DNA of 64,000 nt from Gigaspora margarita (Eukaryota > Glomeromycota > Glomeromycetes > Diversisporales > Gigasporaceae), in assembly GCA_009809945.1 (NCBI GenBank), contig WTPW01000866.1:223789-287788 (forward strand), read 5' to 3'. The position numbers and the translations under genes are program-made. Shown here one piece after another: positions 1 through 9,990 of the stretch (position 1 is its first letter; every line of letters begins with the position of its first letter). Below the pieces are notes generated by a model that saw only the letters and a list, made by a program, of their open reading frames with translations, ran no database searches and was not told the origin of the DNA.

Positions 1-642
1 ATCCTCGCAGAACACTTGGTAGAGCAGTCCCTGTCCCACACAGGTATTACCTATGCTTCGGTAACTTACACTACAGCTTTACCTATATACTTGCATTTAG
101 GGCTAACCATTAAACTACTACCATTAACTACTTCTGCCCTTGTAAGGTTCATTCCAATCCCGATACCTACTACAACCTTCCTATCGGTCCTTCCTCGGTA
201 TCTCCAAACTTCCAAACCAGTTAGCTTGGAAGGGTCAGTCAGCCTGGCTTTAAGTGCCGAATGGACTCCCTCTCCTTGGTACATGCTGCCAAAACACATG
301 TCCTTTTCCTCTGGTGCGACTCCGGTGGCCAGGTTGGTAGACCCCCTTCTCGAGGATCTTGTCGTCCAGTTCACCGGCTCCAGTTTCTGATATTCCAATT
401 ATGGTTAGCACTGTTAAAGATCTTTGCTACTTCCTTACTCGGGACTTCCAAACGGGTATCCATTTTCTGATCCTTGGATTTTGTGCGCCCGACGGCTCCT
501 ATTCAAGATGGTGTACCAAAGGACCAACAAGGAGAAATGGTACTATAACACAGGCCTATTTTTCAAACTGTCACCAGTAGGATTTGAACCCTAGACCTGC
601 CACTTGGGGGTGACAACTTATCAGCTTCTCTAAGTCGCCACA
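1..642 (-). mobile_element. SINE-1 copy A: long tRNA-headed element (3' end beyond window)
   Basis: Read on the minus strand it begins with a tRNA-like head: an A-box-like TGGCGACTTAGAGAAG (640-625) and a perfect B box GGTTCAAATCC (590-580), the internal promoter of RNA polymerase III. The body continues to the window edge. Diverged copies occur at 18,441 (+), 23,391-24,136 (-, head only), 25,995 (+) and 37,950 (-), which defines it as a dispersed element. It keeps more CpG than its relatives, so it is the youngest copy. The minus strand has a 110-codon open frame (398-66) that is partly preserved in the copy at 25,995; whether it ever coded is unclear. At over 640 bp it is long for a SINE. 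Confidence 0.7.
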
Positions 643-650
643 CTCCATTA

Positions 651-1233
651 TAGGGGTCTTAGCTGGGTCGGGTCTGACCCGGGTCAGATTATTTTTAATG
701 ATCAAAAGTAGTCGCTACATAGTAAAGTCCAAATTTTACTATTTAAATCGATAGAATGAGCTTAAGTAAACTTGTTTGGAAGATCAAAATACATATATTC
801 TGAAATTGTTATCCAAATTGGAGAAATTTTTACTATTTAACTTTTAAGTTTTACGTTCGTCAAACATATTTTTTAAAAAGATTCTAATTTTTTCATTGAA
901 TGTAAAAGTTAAAGTCAAATAATAAAAATTTCTTTGATTTGGATAAAAATTTTAGAGTATGTGCATTTTGATCTTCCAAACAAGTTTACATAAGCGGATT
1001 TTATCGATTTATATAGTAAAATTTAGACTTTACTATATAGCAACTATTATTAACCCGGGTTCAACCCAGGTTGGGTTGGGTTGGGTCTGACCCGGGTCAG
1101 GTTTAACATGAGGCGGGTCTGACCCGGGTCAGGTTTGACATGAGCAGGTTTGACCCAGATCGGGTTTTGACCCAAGTGGGTCTGACCTGGGTCAGGCCCA
1201 AACCCGACCCAACCCGACCCACTAAGACCCCTA
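651..1233. mobile_element. hAT-type palindromic MITE with GGGTC/GACCC repeats
   Basis: Terminal inverted repeats begin TAGGGGTCTTAG. The flanks CTCCATTA (643-650) and CCCCATTA (1,234-1,241) form an 8-bp target duplication with one mismatch, which is characteristic of hAT transposons. The ends are filled with GGGTCGGGT and palindromic GACCCGGGTC units. The centre is occupied by a foldback insert (710-1,045). It separates SINE-1 copy A from the large repeat at 1,242. Confidence 0.75.
710..1045. mobile_element. Foldback MITE family FB-1, copy 1
   Basis: A near-perfect hairpin of about 336 bp whose arms start AGTCGCTACATAGTAAAGTC and close on the same sequence at the right. Copies lie at 1,691-2,023, 33,568-33,881 and 60,222-60,554. 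It has no coding capacity. Here it is nested inside the GGGTC hAT-type element. Confidence 0.75.
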
Positions 1234-1550
1234 CCCCATTATTATTATATATTATATTTTAAATTAAATAATCAATATTTGCAAGTTTTTGCAATTTAAT
1301 ATAAAATTATTTATTTATTTATTATTATTATATATTATATTATATTACATATTTTTATTATATAAATTATAAAAAAAAAATGAAACCCCAAAAAAAAAAA
1401 CCCTCAAAAAAAAATAACAAAAAAAAACAAAAACGGAAAAATAGTAATAATTTTTAACTACTTTTACATTTTATTATTTTACTATTATATTTGTTCATAT
1501 TCACTACTTCTTGCACAATATCAGAGAAGTTAGAGTTAGTGTTTTTGTAA

Positions 1551-2150
1551 GAAAAGTGCAATAAATCACGTAATTAGGGTTTATATAGGTCCGACCTTCC
1601 TCCCCCCTGTGATAGACTATTGACCAATCAAATTTCATCTTTTTAATATTAAAAAAATTCAAAAATGGTTTTGACCCCACGTACGATAACAGTTGCTACA
1701 TAGTAAAGTCAAAATTTTACTATGTGATCGATTAAAGTTGCTTAAGTAAACTTGTTCAGAAGATCAAAATACATTTATCCTAAAATTTTTATCAGTATTG
1801 GAGAACTTTTTATTATTTTACTTTTTGATTTTTTTGTTTGACAAAAATTTTAAAATTTTTTAAAAAAATACATTCGACGAACATAAAAATTAAAATTAAA
1901 TAACAAAAACTTTAATTTTGATAAAAATTTCAGAGTATATGTATTTTAATATTCCAAACAAGTTTACTTAATCGATAATTATCGATTGATATAGTAAAAT
2001 TTAGACTTTACTATATAGCAACTTTCTGCGAATTTTTATTATAATAAATACTTCAATATTATTGGCTATTTTACTCTATATATATATATAGAATATGATA
2101 AATGGGGACCCCCTCCCCCCTAAAAAATTACGTAATTTACTGCACTTCCC
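1551..2150. mobile_element. Harbinger/Tourist-like MITE, 600 bp, TSD TAA
   Basis: Ends GAAAAGTGCA and TGCACTTCCC are inverted and the similarity continues through ACGTAATT. The flanking trinucleotides (1,548-1,550 and 2,151-2,153) are both TAA. The collinear copy of the host repeat at about 27,150 lacks this DNA, giving an empty site. GGG/CCC termini with a TAA duplication suggest PIF/Harbinger. Foldback FB-1 copy 2 is nested inside. Confidence 0.75.
1691..2023. mobile_element. Foldback MITE FB-1, copy 2
   Basis: Hairpin with arms beginning AGTTGCTACATAGTAAAGTC, about 333 bp, inside the Harbinger-like element at 1,551-2,150. It is less diverged between its arms than from copy 1. Confidence 0.75.
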
Positions 2151-2693
2151 TAAATATCAGAAAAGTCAGATCATTTTCTTGCAAAGTTTCGAAGAAAGTC
2201 AGGAATAAATAAAATAAAATTAAAAAAAAATAAGTAAAAAAAAAGAAAAACAAACAAAAAATAAAAATGTAAGCAAACTAAATAAAAAAAATGAAGCCCC
2301 AAATCTCTATTTCTCTAAAGTAAAGTTCATTTCTTGCAATTCAGAAATTGTTAAAGGTTTTCACAATGTGCTGAAATAAATAAAAACATAAAAATTAAAG
2401 AAATAAATAAAAAAAAAACAAACAAAAAAAAATGGAATGTAAGCAAACTGAATAAAAAAAATATAAAACCCAAATTTCTATTTCTCTGATATAGAGTTCT
2501 TGATAGAAATTGCTGAAATCAAGTTGTATAAATTCTTGCAAAGTAGCGAAAAAGTCTGGGTTTGCTTGCAAAGTATCAAAAAAGCCTAGATTATTTTCCT
2601 CACAAAGTGCCAGAATATTAAAAAAAAATAAAAAAAAAATAAAAACAAAAACAAAAAGAACAAAAAACGTCAAACAAAAAAATAAATGAAGTA

Positions 2694-2877
2694 CAGGTGA
2701 CCCCCGATAATATCAACCTACGTTAATATCAACCTAAGCCACAAATCAAATTTTTACAAATTTTTATATATCAAAATTCCCTCGTATATATCAACTTTAA
2801 TATGAATTTTCGTTAATATCACTATCAACATAATTTTGAATAGGTTCAAATGGGTTGATATTAACGAGGGTCACCTG
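2694..2877. mobile_element. pogo-like MITE, 184 bp, TSD TA (copy 1)
   Basis: Inverted ends CAGGTGACCCCCGATAATAT and CAGGTGACCCTCGTTAATAT, each flanked by TA. The CAG...GTTATAAC-like terminus and TA duplication are typical of the pogo/Tigger branch of Tc1/mariner. Two other copies in the window (20,659 and 62,343) are also exactly 184 bp. Confidence 0.75.
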
Positions 2878-3401
2878 TACTAACTAAACCTTTATTTTTT
2901 TAAAGAGGCATTCTTGAAAATTTACAATTACTAGAGAAAGCAATTGTGTGTTCTTGCAAAGTTTCAGAAGGCTAAGTTGGCTTGTGCAAAGTGGCGAAAA
3001 GTTGTTGGATTTCTGTAAAGTAGCAGAGAATTTAGGGTTGGTGTTTTTGTAAAGTATAGAAATAAAATAAAAAAAATTAAAAAATAAATAAAAAAAAATT
3101 GCAAAAACAAAATAAAACTAAATGAAATTAAATGAAACTAAATGAAACCAAACCAAACCAAAAAAAAAAACAAAATGAAAATGAAAAAACAATGTAAAAT
3201 TGATAGAAGATCTAATTATAAACAAAAAAAATAAACAAAGATCTAATCTGATCTTGTACTATGATCATTAAAACATTTTGAAATATTTTGAAACATTTCG
3301 AAAATATTAGTTAAACACATCCTTGGTATGATCTAGAGTACAAATTTACTAATCCGGCTTGATTTTCTAGTCTAAAATATTTTGAAACAATTTGAAATAT
3401 T

Positions 3402-3501
3402 AAAAAAAAAAAAAAAAAAAGAAGAGAAAGAAAAAAAAAGAAAAAGAGAAAAAAAGAGAGAGAAAAAAAAGGGAGAGGAGAGAAAAAAGGGGGAAGAGAG
3501 A
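3402..3501 (+). repeat. 100-base uninterrupted homopurine tract
   Basis: Every base from 3,402 to 3,501 is A or G, followed closely by a T17 run. Such tracts can form triplex (H-DNA) structures and stall polymerases. The same place in the sister copy of this repeat is an assembly gap (28,151-28,291). Confidence 0.8.
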
Positions 3502-4219
3502 TAAAAATAGTGTAAAACGCTTTTTTTTTTTTTTTTATAAAGAATATATATTTGTTTTTTTTTTTTTTAAGTTTTTTCATACATTTTATAGAATATATAT
3601 TTATAATTTATAGTAGCTTACGGATTAAATGAGCTTAAGAAATTTTGAACTCCATTTTTTTTTTTTATACGGTGAGAGGTCAAAACACTATGTAATCGTT
3701 AAAGATCTGTTAATCGTTATATATTGTTTCAAATAATTCTGATTATAATCGATTTATAGATATATAACGAATTAATATAGAAAATGATATATATCGATTT
3801 AGATATATATCAATTTTTATCCAATTAATAGATATATAATGATATTTTATAATCAATATAAAACAATTAAGTGTTATATATCGATCAATATCTATATATA
3901 AAATTTGCAGATAGAGATCTTCTTGGTTATAGTACTAAGCCATAGTCTAAGTTTAAAATCGTTGTTTAGGCCCTAAACATTATATGTACAAATATTGAAT
4001 GAGAGAGAAAATTGCATAGATTGTATTGTATAATAATTGGTAAGTATTAGTTTCATTGTTTGAGTTATTGTTAGCTCCATTTGTATGAGAGTAGTTATAT
4101 AAATTGAGTAGTCAGTCATAATTATTGATCATTGAAGATTTCCTAGTCCAGTTGTTGGAGATCAGAAAGATTAATTAAGTAGTTCAGAATAAGAGTAATA
4201 TTAAAATATTTTTGAATTT

Positions 4220-6340
4220 TATTAATGTCTTGAGTAGCTGTATTGTAGTCTAAGATGGAGATCTGAGTAGATATTAGAGATGTTTTCTTGTATATAAAGT
4301 GTAAGCTCTTTTATATTAGATGGTAAGTTCAGCTTGGTAGGATTGTCAGATATGGAAATATTTGGTACTATGTCAATCTATTCTTTAGAAAGTTTGTTAA
4401 AGTAATAAATCTTATAGAGCATTTATACTGTATCAACTAGTTGTTTTGGGATTGTTATTGGGATAGTGATGTGGAAGTCTTTTATGTCCTCTATGTTTGT
4501 AAGAAGCTCTGGTTTGTTTATTGGGTTCACTTGCATTATATTAAGAGGAAGTAGAATTCTGAATTTGTATCTATGCCTGGTTTTCTGAATAAATATTTTG
4601 GCTAGCTATTTGTCAGTTATAGAATATATATAAATTATGTTCATTTTGATTTTTGTTAGATTATTAAATAGTAGGGTTTTGAAAGTATGTAGTTGTTTAG
4701 TAACTTTCTGAAGCTGTATTTCTTTTGTAGCATGTTCACTATATTTTTAAAATTCTAGGAGGAAGGCATTGGGTCTATTAGAAACTGATGACTTAAGTTT
4801 TGTAGCAGTTCTTGTAGTATAAGTAGAAATGGTTTCTATGTTCATGTTCAGGCAGGTCAAAGTATTGCAATAGAGTATGGTCGAAATGGTAGTATTCTTT
4901 CAACTTTGCTCTGTAATATGATAGGTGGGCTAGAGAGTCAAATTTGGTAATTAGAAAAAGGTCCCAAACTGCTTTGATTAGGTTAGTGGATTTGTAGAGA
5001 GAGTAGTTTATTGTTGGTAAAAAAAGAGCTAGGGAGTTGTAAGAAAGAGAAGATACTTCTAAGAGCAGCTACTACTGCTCTTTTATGTTTATGTTCAGAA
5101 ATAGGTAGAGCAAATAGTAGGAGTTCAATAATATGTTCCAGAATTAAATCTGGACCATCAGATAACAGTTTGAGATTATCTGTTAGAGCCTCTCCAAAGA
5201 GCTTCCTTATTGTTTCAAATGGTATAATATCTTCTATTAGGATAAATTTTGTGCAGTAGTAAATTATAATGGTGTTTGGTATGTATTTGAAGTAATGAAG
5301 TTAAGGTTGGTAATATAGTTAGCTACAAGTTCTTTTTAAGCATTATATGGGGGTGGGTCAATAGAAAAGGGACAAATCATTTTTAGTAAAATTTTTTTAA
5401 TTTTTAAATTAAAACATCTTGACAACTATTTTAATCAAATTTGCCAAAAAATTTTTTATTTTAATCTTGAAATTATATAGAATTAAAATAAAAAAAAAAT
5501 TTATTAAATTTATTAAGATAGTTGTTAAGATATTTAAGCTTAAAGTCAAGAAAACTTTTACTTAGAAAAAATTTGGCTCTTTTCTATTGACTCACCCCCA
5601 TATATATTTGATCTCTGTTATTTTTATTTGTTATTGTAATGTCTTATTGTTTTTTGTAGTTTTTCAAGACCTTGTTGAAACTTTCTTTATATTTGATTTG
5701 GTATACTAGTTTGCTTTTTTTGTCTTTAGCAAAGAAGCAAAAGAAAGCTGTGTTCCAGTGTTTGAATTTTAGGCCAATTGCTAGGGGTATATTGTATTGT
5801 GTGGGCTTGAATACAATTTTGTCTCTAAACAATTTTTTAAGTTAAGTTTGATCTTTGAGTATATCGAGAATTTTGTTAGGGTTTTATTTATTTGTATTAA
5901 AGGGGCAGTCTTTGGTTCTTTATATTGCTTCCATATCTGCATTTGTTCATAATATTACTAGTTTCTGTAATCTTAGATCATAGGATAAGTTTTGACTAGT
6001 GATTTGGCTATAGCTTGTATTGATTCTATTGTATGATCTGATTTACAGTTTATGTCTACATCATTCTCTTGGCAATATATATAGGCATTATCTGATTTGT
6101 CTTGTGCTATGTTTGGTATATTTGGGTTGTAGGTTTAGGGTCAATCTACATTACTGTTAGATCATAATCTTCTATATTAATAAAGTCCTCTTCATCAAGT
6201 TTCATTATTGTGATCTAGGAATAGTTGTAGATCAGTGTCATAGAAATCTTGTAGATTACTTTTATAGTGCAAATACTTCTGATTGGTCTGAGTTCTGGTT
6301 CTGTATTGTTCATAGCCAAATCTGGGTTATTGTTTTAATT
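4220..6340 (-). pseudogene. Decayed, unidentified protein-coding remnant
   Basis: I do not recognise the protein. On the minus strand several long stretches are open and protein-like, joined by frameshifts and stops: about 6,100-5,950 (IYCQENDVDINCKS), 5,830-5,645 (FRDKIVFKPTQYNIPLAIGL), 5,253-4,995 (EALTDNLKLLSDGPDLIL), 4,985-4,810 (AVWDLFLITKFDSLAHL) and 4,640-4,230 (NIEDIKDFHITIPITIPKQL). Many stops are TAG or TAA where Trp or Gln would fit, matching C:G to T:A decay. A 253-bp foldback element (5,348-5,600) interrupts it. ATATCGAT-rich DNA lies on both sides. It is probably the dead coding part of a transposon, but the family is open. Confidence 0.5.
5348..5600. mobile_element. Foldback MITE FB-2, 253 bp, TSD TA (copy 1)
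   Basis: Inverted ends TGGGGGTGGGTCAATAGAAA and TGGGGGTGAGTCAATAGAAA, flanked by TA (5,346-5,347 and 5,601-5,602). Copies are at 32,437-32,680 and 61,984-62,225. TA duplication suggests Tc1/mariner mobilisation. It interrupts the minus-strand coding remnant. Confidence 0.75.
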
Positions 6341-6409
6341 TGTACATGATTATGTAGATCTCTGGTATAATGACACTATAGGTAAATATGATAGGATAAG
6401 CTGATATAA

Positions 6410-6507
6410 TATCAGAAATTTTTAATATAGATAAATATCAATATATAACAATTAATCAATATATATCAATTAAAAATTAATAATATATATTAATAAACTA
6501 GTTATAT
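6410..6507. repeat. ATATATCAATTA-rich AT repeat, left of SINE
   Basis: Short AT-rich units (ATATCAATATATAACAATTA type) that continue at 7,124-7,195 on the far side of the inserted SINE. They are a decayed form of the ATATCGAT repeats seen at LR-1 ends (3,700-3,912, 28,330-28,561). Confidence 0.5.
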
Positions 6508-7123
6508 AAAACCTCGGGTCTGATAGCATAGCAGTTATGCTTTAAGGTCGCAAATTGAAAGATTGCTGGTTCAAGTCCTGTGGACAGCGAATACAAATTT
6601 TAATAATTGGTGTAACAAACTCTGCAAGGCAGAACCTGTTGGTTTGGATCATTGATTTGGGTAACCAAAGTCATGAGACGTAGTAAAGATCATGTCACGA
6701 ACTCCTGGCGGTGTTTTCTGACAGACCTTGGCCAGTTGCGGTTAAGTGGGTACAGAAAGTCCAGGGTTAAAACTTGGACAGATAAGACTAGAAGGACTTA
6801 CATCCTACCTAGCCAACTCTAGGCCACAGATAAAGAAGTCCGAGTTGAACATTCCTGAAAGAGTTGGGGCCCTACAAATGTCTGCTATATGTAGTGAGTA
6901 GGGTAGTAATAGGAGGAGTATGAACCAGAAGGTTTAAATAGACAACTTCTGTAGTTGGGTGGTAGGTATGTCAGCTAGTGCGGAACCTTTGGGCGGACTA
7001 CTTAAATTAGGCACCAAAAGTGCATGTGTGGCTAGTTGTATCCTCATTTATGTAACAAATATTACGTCCTTAACAACTTAATAAAGAATTAAGACAAGGT
7101 CTTAGTTGTAAAAATGGAAAAAA
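6508..7123 (+). mobile_element. SINE-2: full-length tRNA-headed SINE, 616 bp, 16-bp TSD
   Basis: The insert is bounded by a perfect duplication AATAAACTAGTTATAT (6,492-6,507 and 7,124-7,139) and ends in an A-rich tail, as expected for LINE-dependent retroposition. The 5' head (about 6,516-6,590) resembles a tRNA with an A-box-like TGATAGCATAGCAGTTATG and a B box GGTTCAAGTCC. The 3' domain (about 6,930-7,060) recurs at 23,455-23,600 (-) and 29,185-29,310 (+), there joined to other sequence. No open frame of note. Confidence 0.85.
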
Positions 7124-7196
7124 AATAAACTAGTTATATATCGATATATATCTATAATTAATATATAGCATAAATAAATATATATAGATATGTATC

Positions 7197-7535
7197 ACTT
7201 CACTAACACTTGTTTCGTAGACATAACATTTTACTGACAAAAATTCACTGACATGTTTATTTCACTGACTCTTATTTCACTAACAAGCTTATTTCACTAA
7301 TAATTTATTTCACAGAAGCTCATTTTATAGACAATTTTTTTTATAAAATTCTACTAACCTTAACTCTAATTCTAATCTGATCCTAATGGCAATGACCAGA
7401 ATTATTTTGTTAGTAAAATAAGTTTCGGTGAAATAAACTGTTAGTAAAATAAAAAAAATAAACATCGGTAAAATAACATATCAGTGAATTGTTATCGGTG
7501 AATTGTTATTTCTATGAAACGAGCATCGGTGAAGT
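7197..7535. mobile_element. Palindromic MITE with TTTCACTGAC repeats
   Basis: Ends ACTTCACTAACACTTGTTTC and, inverted, ACTTCACCGATGCTCGTTTC. Subterminal units of TTTCACTGAC/TTTCACTAAC repeat many times in one orientation on the left and inverted on the right. Such subterminal repeats are often transposase binding sites. Only copy in the window; the target duplication is not clear. Confidence 0.6.
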
Positions 7536-7876
7536 AAGCTAAACCAATATAAATCGCTATATGTCTATTAATTGATTTTTATAATATTTATTAAAACCGA
7601 TATATAGTGATTAATAGATATTAATCGTGAAATCTGTAATCTGATCTATCTCATATTATGTCATTGGTAAAAATTTAAAAAATAGATCATTAGATCGTTA
7701 AGTAGATTTTTTTTTCTCAATTTTTTTTTTTTGCTTTTTTTAATTATTTTTAATTTTTTAAATTTTTTATTTTATTTAAATTTTTTTGTTTTGGTAATTT
7801 ATTTTTTTTTATTTCGTGTATATTTTTTATTTCATTTATTTTTTTTTATTTTGTTTATTTTTTTTTATTATTATTA

Positions 7877-8019
7877 GAAGAGTGACAAAAATCAGGTGAT
7901 TTTTAGGAGGGTAAAAAATGTTGAAATTATATATAGGAATCTGACCTAATTTATATTATAAAGGGGAGGAGGGAGTAGACCTCTAATAAAAAATAATCAG
8001 GTAATTAATGACACTGCTC
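7877..8019. mobile_element. Harbinger-like MITE family HM-1, 143 bp, TSD TTA (copy 1)
   Basis: Imperfect inverted ends GAAGAGTGACAAAAATCAGG and GAGCAGTGTCATTAATTACC, flanked by TTA on both sides (7,874-7,876 and 8,020-8,022). Copies at 12,963, 26,131 and 34,101 share length and a GGGGGAGGG-type core. TTA duplication with GGG-like termini indicates PIF/Harbinger. Confidence 0.8.
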
Positions 8020-8099
8020 TTAGTTGCATTTTTTATTTTTTGTTTTAACGCATTTTACTAATTATTTTTTTTTGCATATAATCATTGTTGACTAGATTC

Positions 8100-9140
8100 T
8101 TTACTTGGAATTAGTATTATCACCATTACCAGAGCTATTGTTTGAGGTTGGTATCATAATTTCACTTCATTACTGGTGCATTATAAATTGTATGTTGTTG
8201 TTGTTATTGTTGGTTGTTGTTAGTGAGAATTTGTATCATTATAAGTACATTGTTTAGATGTTACTTCTTGTATATTTTGCTATTAAAGGCATCATTACTG
8301 GAGTTATGTAGTTGCCATTTTTGGGTAAGTTTTTTGCCTTGGGTCACTTTTTTTTATTTTCTTAATTTATTGATACTTTTCTTTCTTTCGGCTGATTTCA
8401 CCATTGGAGCCATCTTTACTAGAGTTATTAGAGCTATATTTTCAGGTAAGTTTTACATCTTGGGGTTACTACTTTGTTTTTTTGGTTTTTTTTTATATAT
8501 TTCTCTCTTTTTAAGTGTGATTTCAGTATTGGAAAGTTATTAGAACTATCATTTTTTAGAATTATCATTTTCATTAAGTTTTTTATTTTTGGGCTGTTTC
8601 TTGTTTTTTTTTTTGTTTTTTTTGTTTATTTAGGTACTAACTCTTTTTTTTCTTTCAGGTGCAATTTTACCAGCATTACTAAATCTATTGGAGTCATCAT
8701 TTTTGAGTACATTTTCATTTTGGGACCATTAATTTGTTTTTTTTTATATTTGCTAATGCTTTTCTTCTTTTAGTCACGATTTCGTTATTGGAGCTATTAT
8801 TACTAGAGTTATTAGATGCTTTTTTTCTTTTAGATATGATTTCACCATTGGAGCTGTTATTAGATTTGGGTTCAGGTACTGGAGTTATTGAATGCTTTTC
8901 TTCTTTTAGATATTATTTCGTTGTTGAAGCCGTCGTTAGGATTTGGGTTCGGGTACTAGAGTTATTAAATGCTTTTTTTCTTTTAGATATGATTTCATCG
9001 TTAGAGCCGTCATTAGGATTTGGGTTATGGTTAGAGTTCACTATCATTAGGATTCAGGTTAGAGTTAGGGTTCGCCATTGTTAGAATTTGGGATAGGGTT
9101 TGCCATCGTTAGGATTTGGGTTAGGATTAGGGTTCAAATA
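8100..9140 (+). repeat. Degenerate minisatellite, 60-130 bp units
   Basis: Units built on CTTTTAGATATGATTTCACC-ATTGGAGC-(C/T)GTTATTA-GAGTTATTAGA repeat across about 1 kb. The clearest three start at 8,831, 8,907 and 8,984 (periods 76 and 77). The end merges into GGATTTGGGTTAGGGTT units. Open frames of 99-116 codons here are repeat translations, not genes. Its GTTGAAGCCGTCGTTAGG block also occurs, inverted, near 21,425-21,502. Confidence 0.65.
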
Positions 9141-9269
9141 GTCATTATTTTGTGTTTTTTTTTTAGTTATAGTGAATTTATCATTTGTTGTATTCTTTTT
9201 TTTTTTAATAAAAATTTATCGTTTGTTGTATTTTTGTTTTTTTTTTTATTAATAAAAAATCTTTAAATT

Positions 9270-9544
9270 AAATTTTTTATAAAATTTGCAATTGATATTA
9301 ATTGGCCAGATATAAGTAATTGATCAATTGTTTTTATATTGATTATATATTGATTATTAACTATTATTGATATATATCAATTATAATCACTATTGCTATA
9401 TTGGTTATATATCAATTAATATCTATATCAGATATATATTAATTACTATTACTATTGATAAAAATTAGCAGAGGTGTTGATTATCGATATATATCTTTTC
9501 AATTAGTAGTCGATATATATATATATATAAAATTTGCTGATGAA
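9270..9544. repeat. ATATCGAT/ATATCAAT hairpin-type repeat
   Basis: AT-rich repeat arm with AGAGGTGTTGATTATCGATA near 9,473 and an end TATATAAAATTTGCTGATG that matches the right end of LR-1 copies. Probably a solo or truncated end of that family. Confidence 0.5.
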
Positions 9545-9990
9545 CCACTTTTTTCACTGTTGTGGGTTGTGTCTTCTGAACTGAAGATGCAGGATTTTTT
9601 TGTTTGTAGGAAAATAATAGAAGAGGATATAGTATATTAGAGGTTTTGTAGATCAGCTTCATGTAATGTGAGATAGTGTTAAGCTATTAGTGCTCTATTT
9701 TTGGCTGCTTTTTGTATTTGTTTCTCCAATAGGAGAATGGTATTAAAAGTATGTGGTATACCTTTTGTGACTATTCTTTTCCTTTTGTTTCTAATATTGT
9801 CTTACTTTTTATTTTTTTGAAGATTCTCAGGTGCTTAGAGAGCTATAAATACTGTTTATTTAGTCAAACTTCTTGTTTTTGTTGTTTTTTTTCCAGAATT
9901 TATATGCACAAATAATCATCAAAAAGAGTTCTTGTTTATATATTTGTTTTGCTCAATTTCAAATATAGAAAGATTACTAATCTTATCTGA
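9545..9990 (-). pseudogene. Short decayed protein-coding remnant, unidentified
   Basis: The minus strand about 9,810-9,560 is open apart from two stops and reads as a normal helical protein (RIVTKGIPHTFNTILLLEKQ, then KAAKNRALIA). It lies next to the same ATATCGAT end that borders the remnant at 4,220-6,340, so both may derive from one element type. I do not recognise the family. Confidence 0.35.

Larger units (their letters stand above)
1242..3912 (+). mobile_element. Large non-autonomous element LR-1, copy I (5'-truncated)
   Basis: Collinear with 26,611-28,561, sharing A-rich blocks, repeated CTTGCAAAGT(G)TCAGAGAAG-type units about every 30-50 bp, and a right end of ATATCGAT-rich DNA closing in AAATTTGCAGAT. 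The left TIR is missing, apparently lost at the junction with the hAT-type element ending at 1,233. It contains a Harbinger-like element (1,551-2,150), a pogo-like MITE (2,694-2,877) and a 100-base homopurine tract (3,402-3,501). No open frame is shared between copies, so it is likely mobilised in trans. Confidence 0.65.

Noticed and set aside
6516..6590. Functional tRNA gene
   Set aside because: Boxes A and B are present but the arms pair poorly and the unit continues into a SINE body with its own target duplication. The same holds for 571-642 and 23,650-23,715.
8214..9084. Open frames of 99-116 codons as membrane proteins
   Set aside because: Their Phe/Leu-rich content comes from T-rich minisatellite units; frames overlap and none has a conserved partner.
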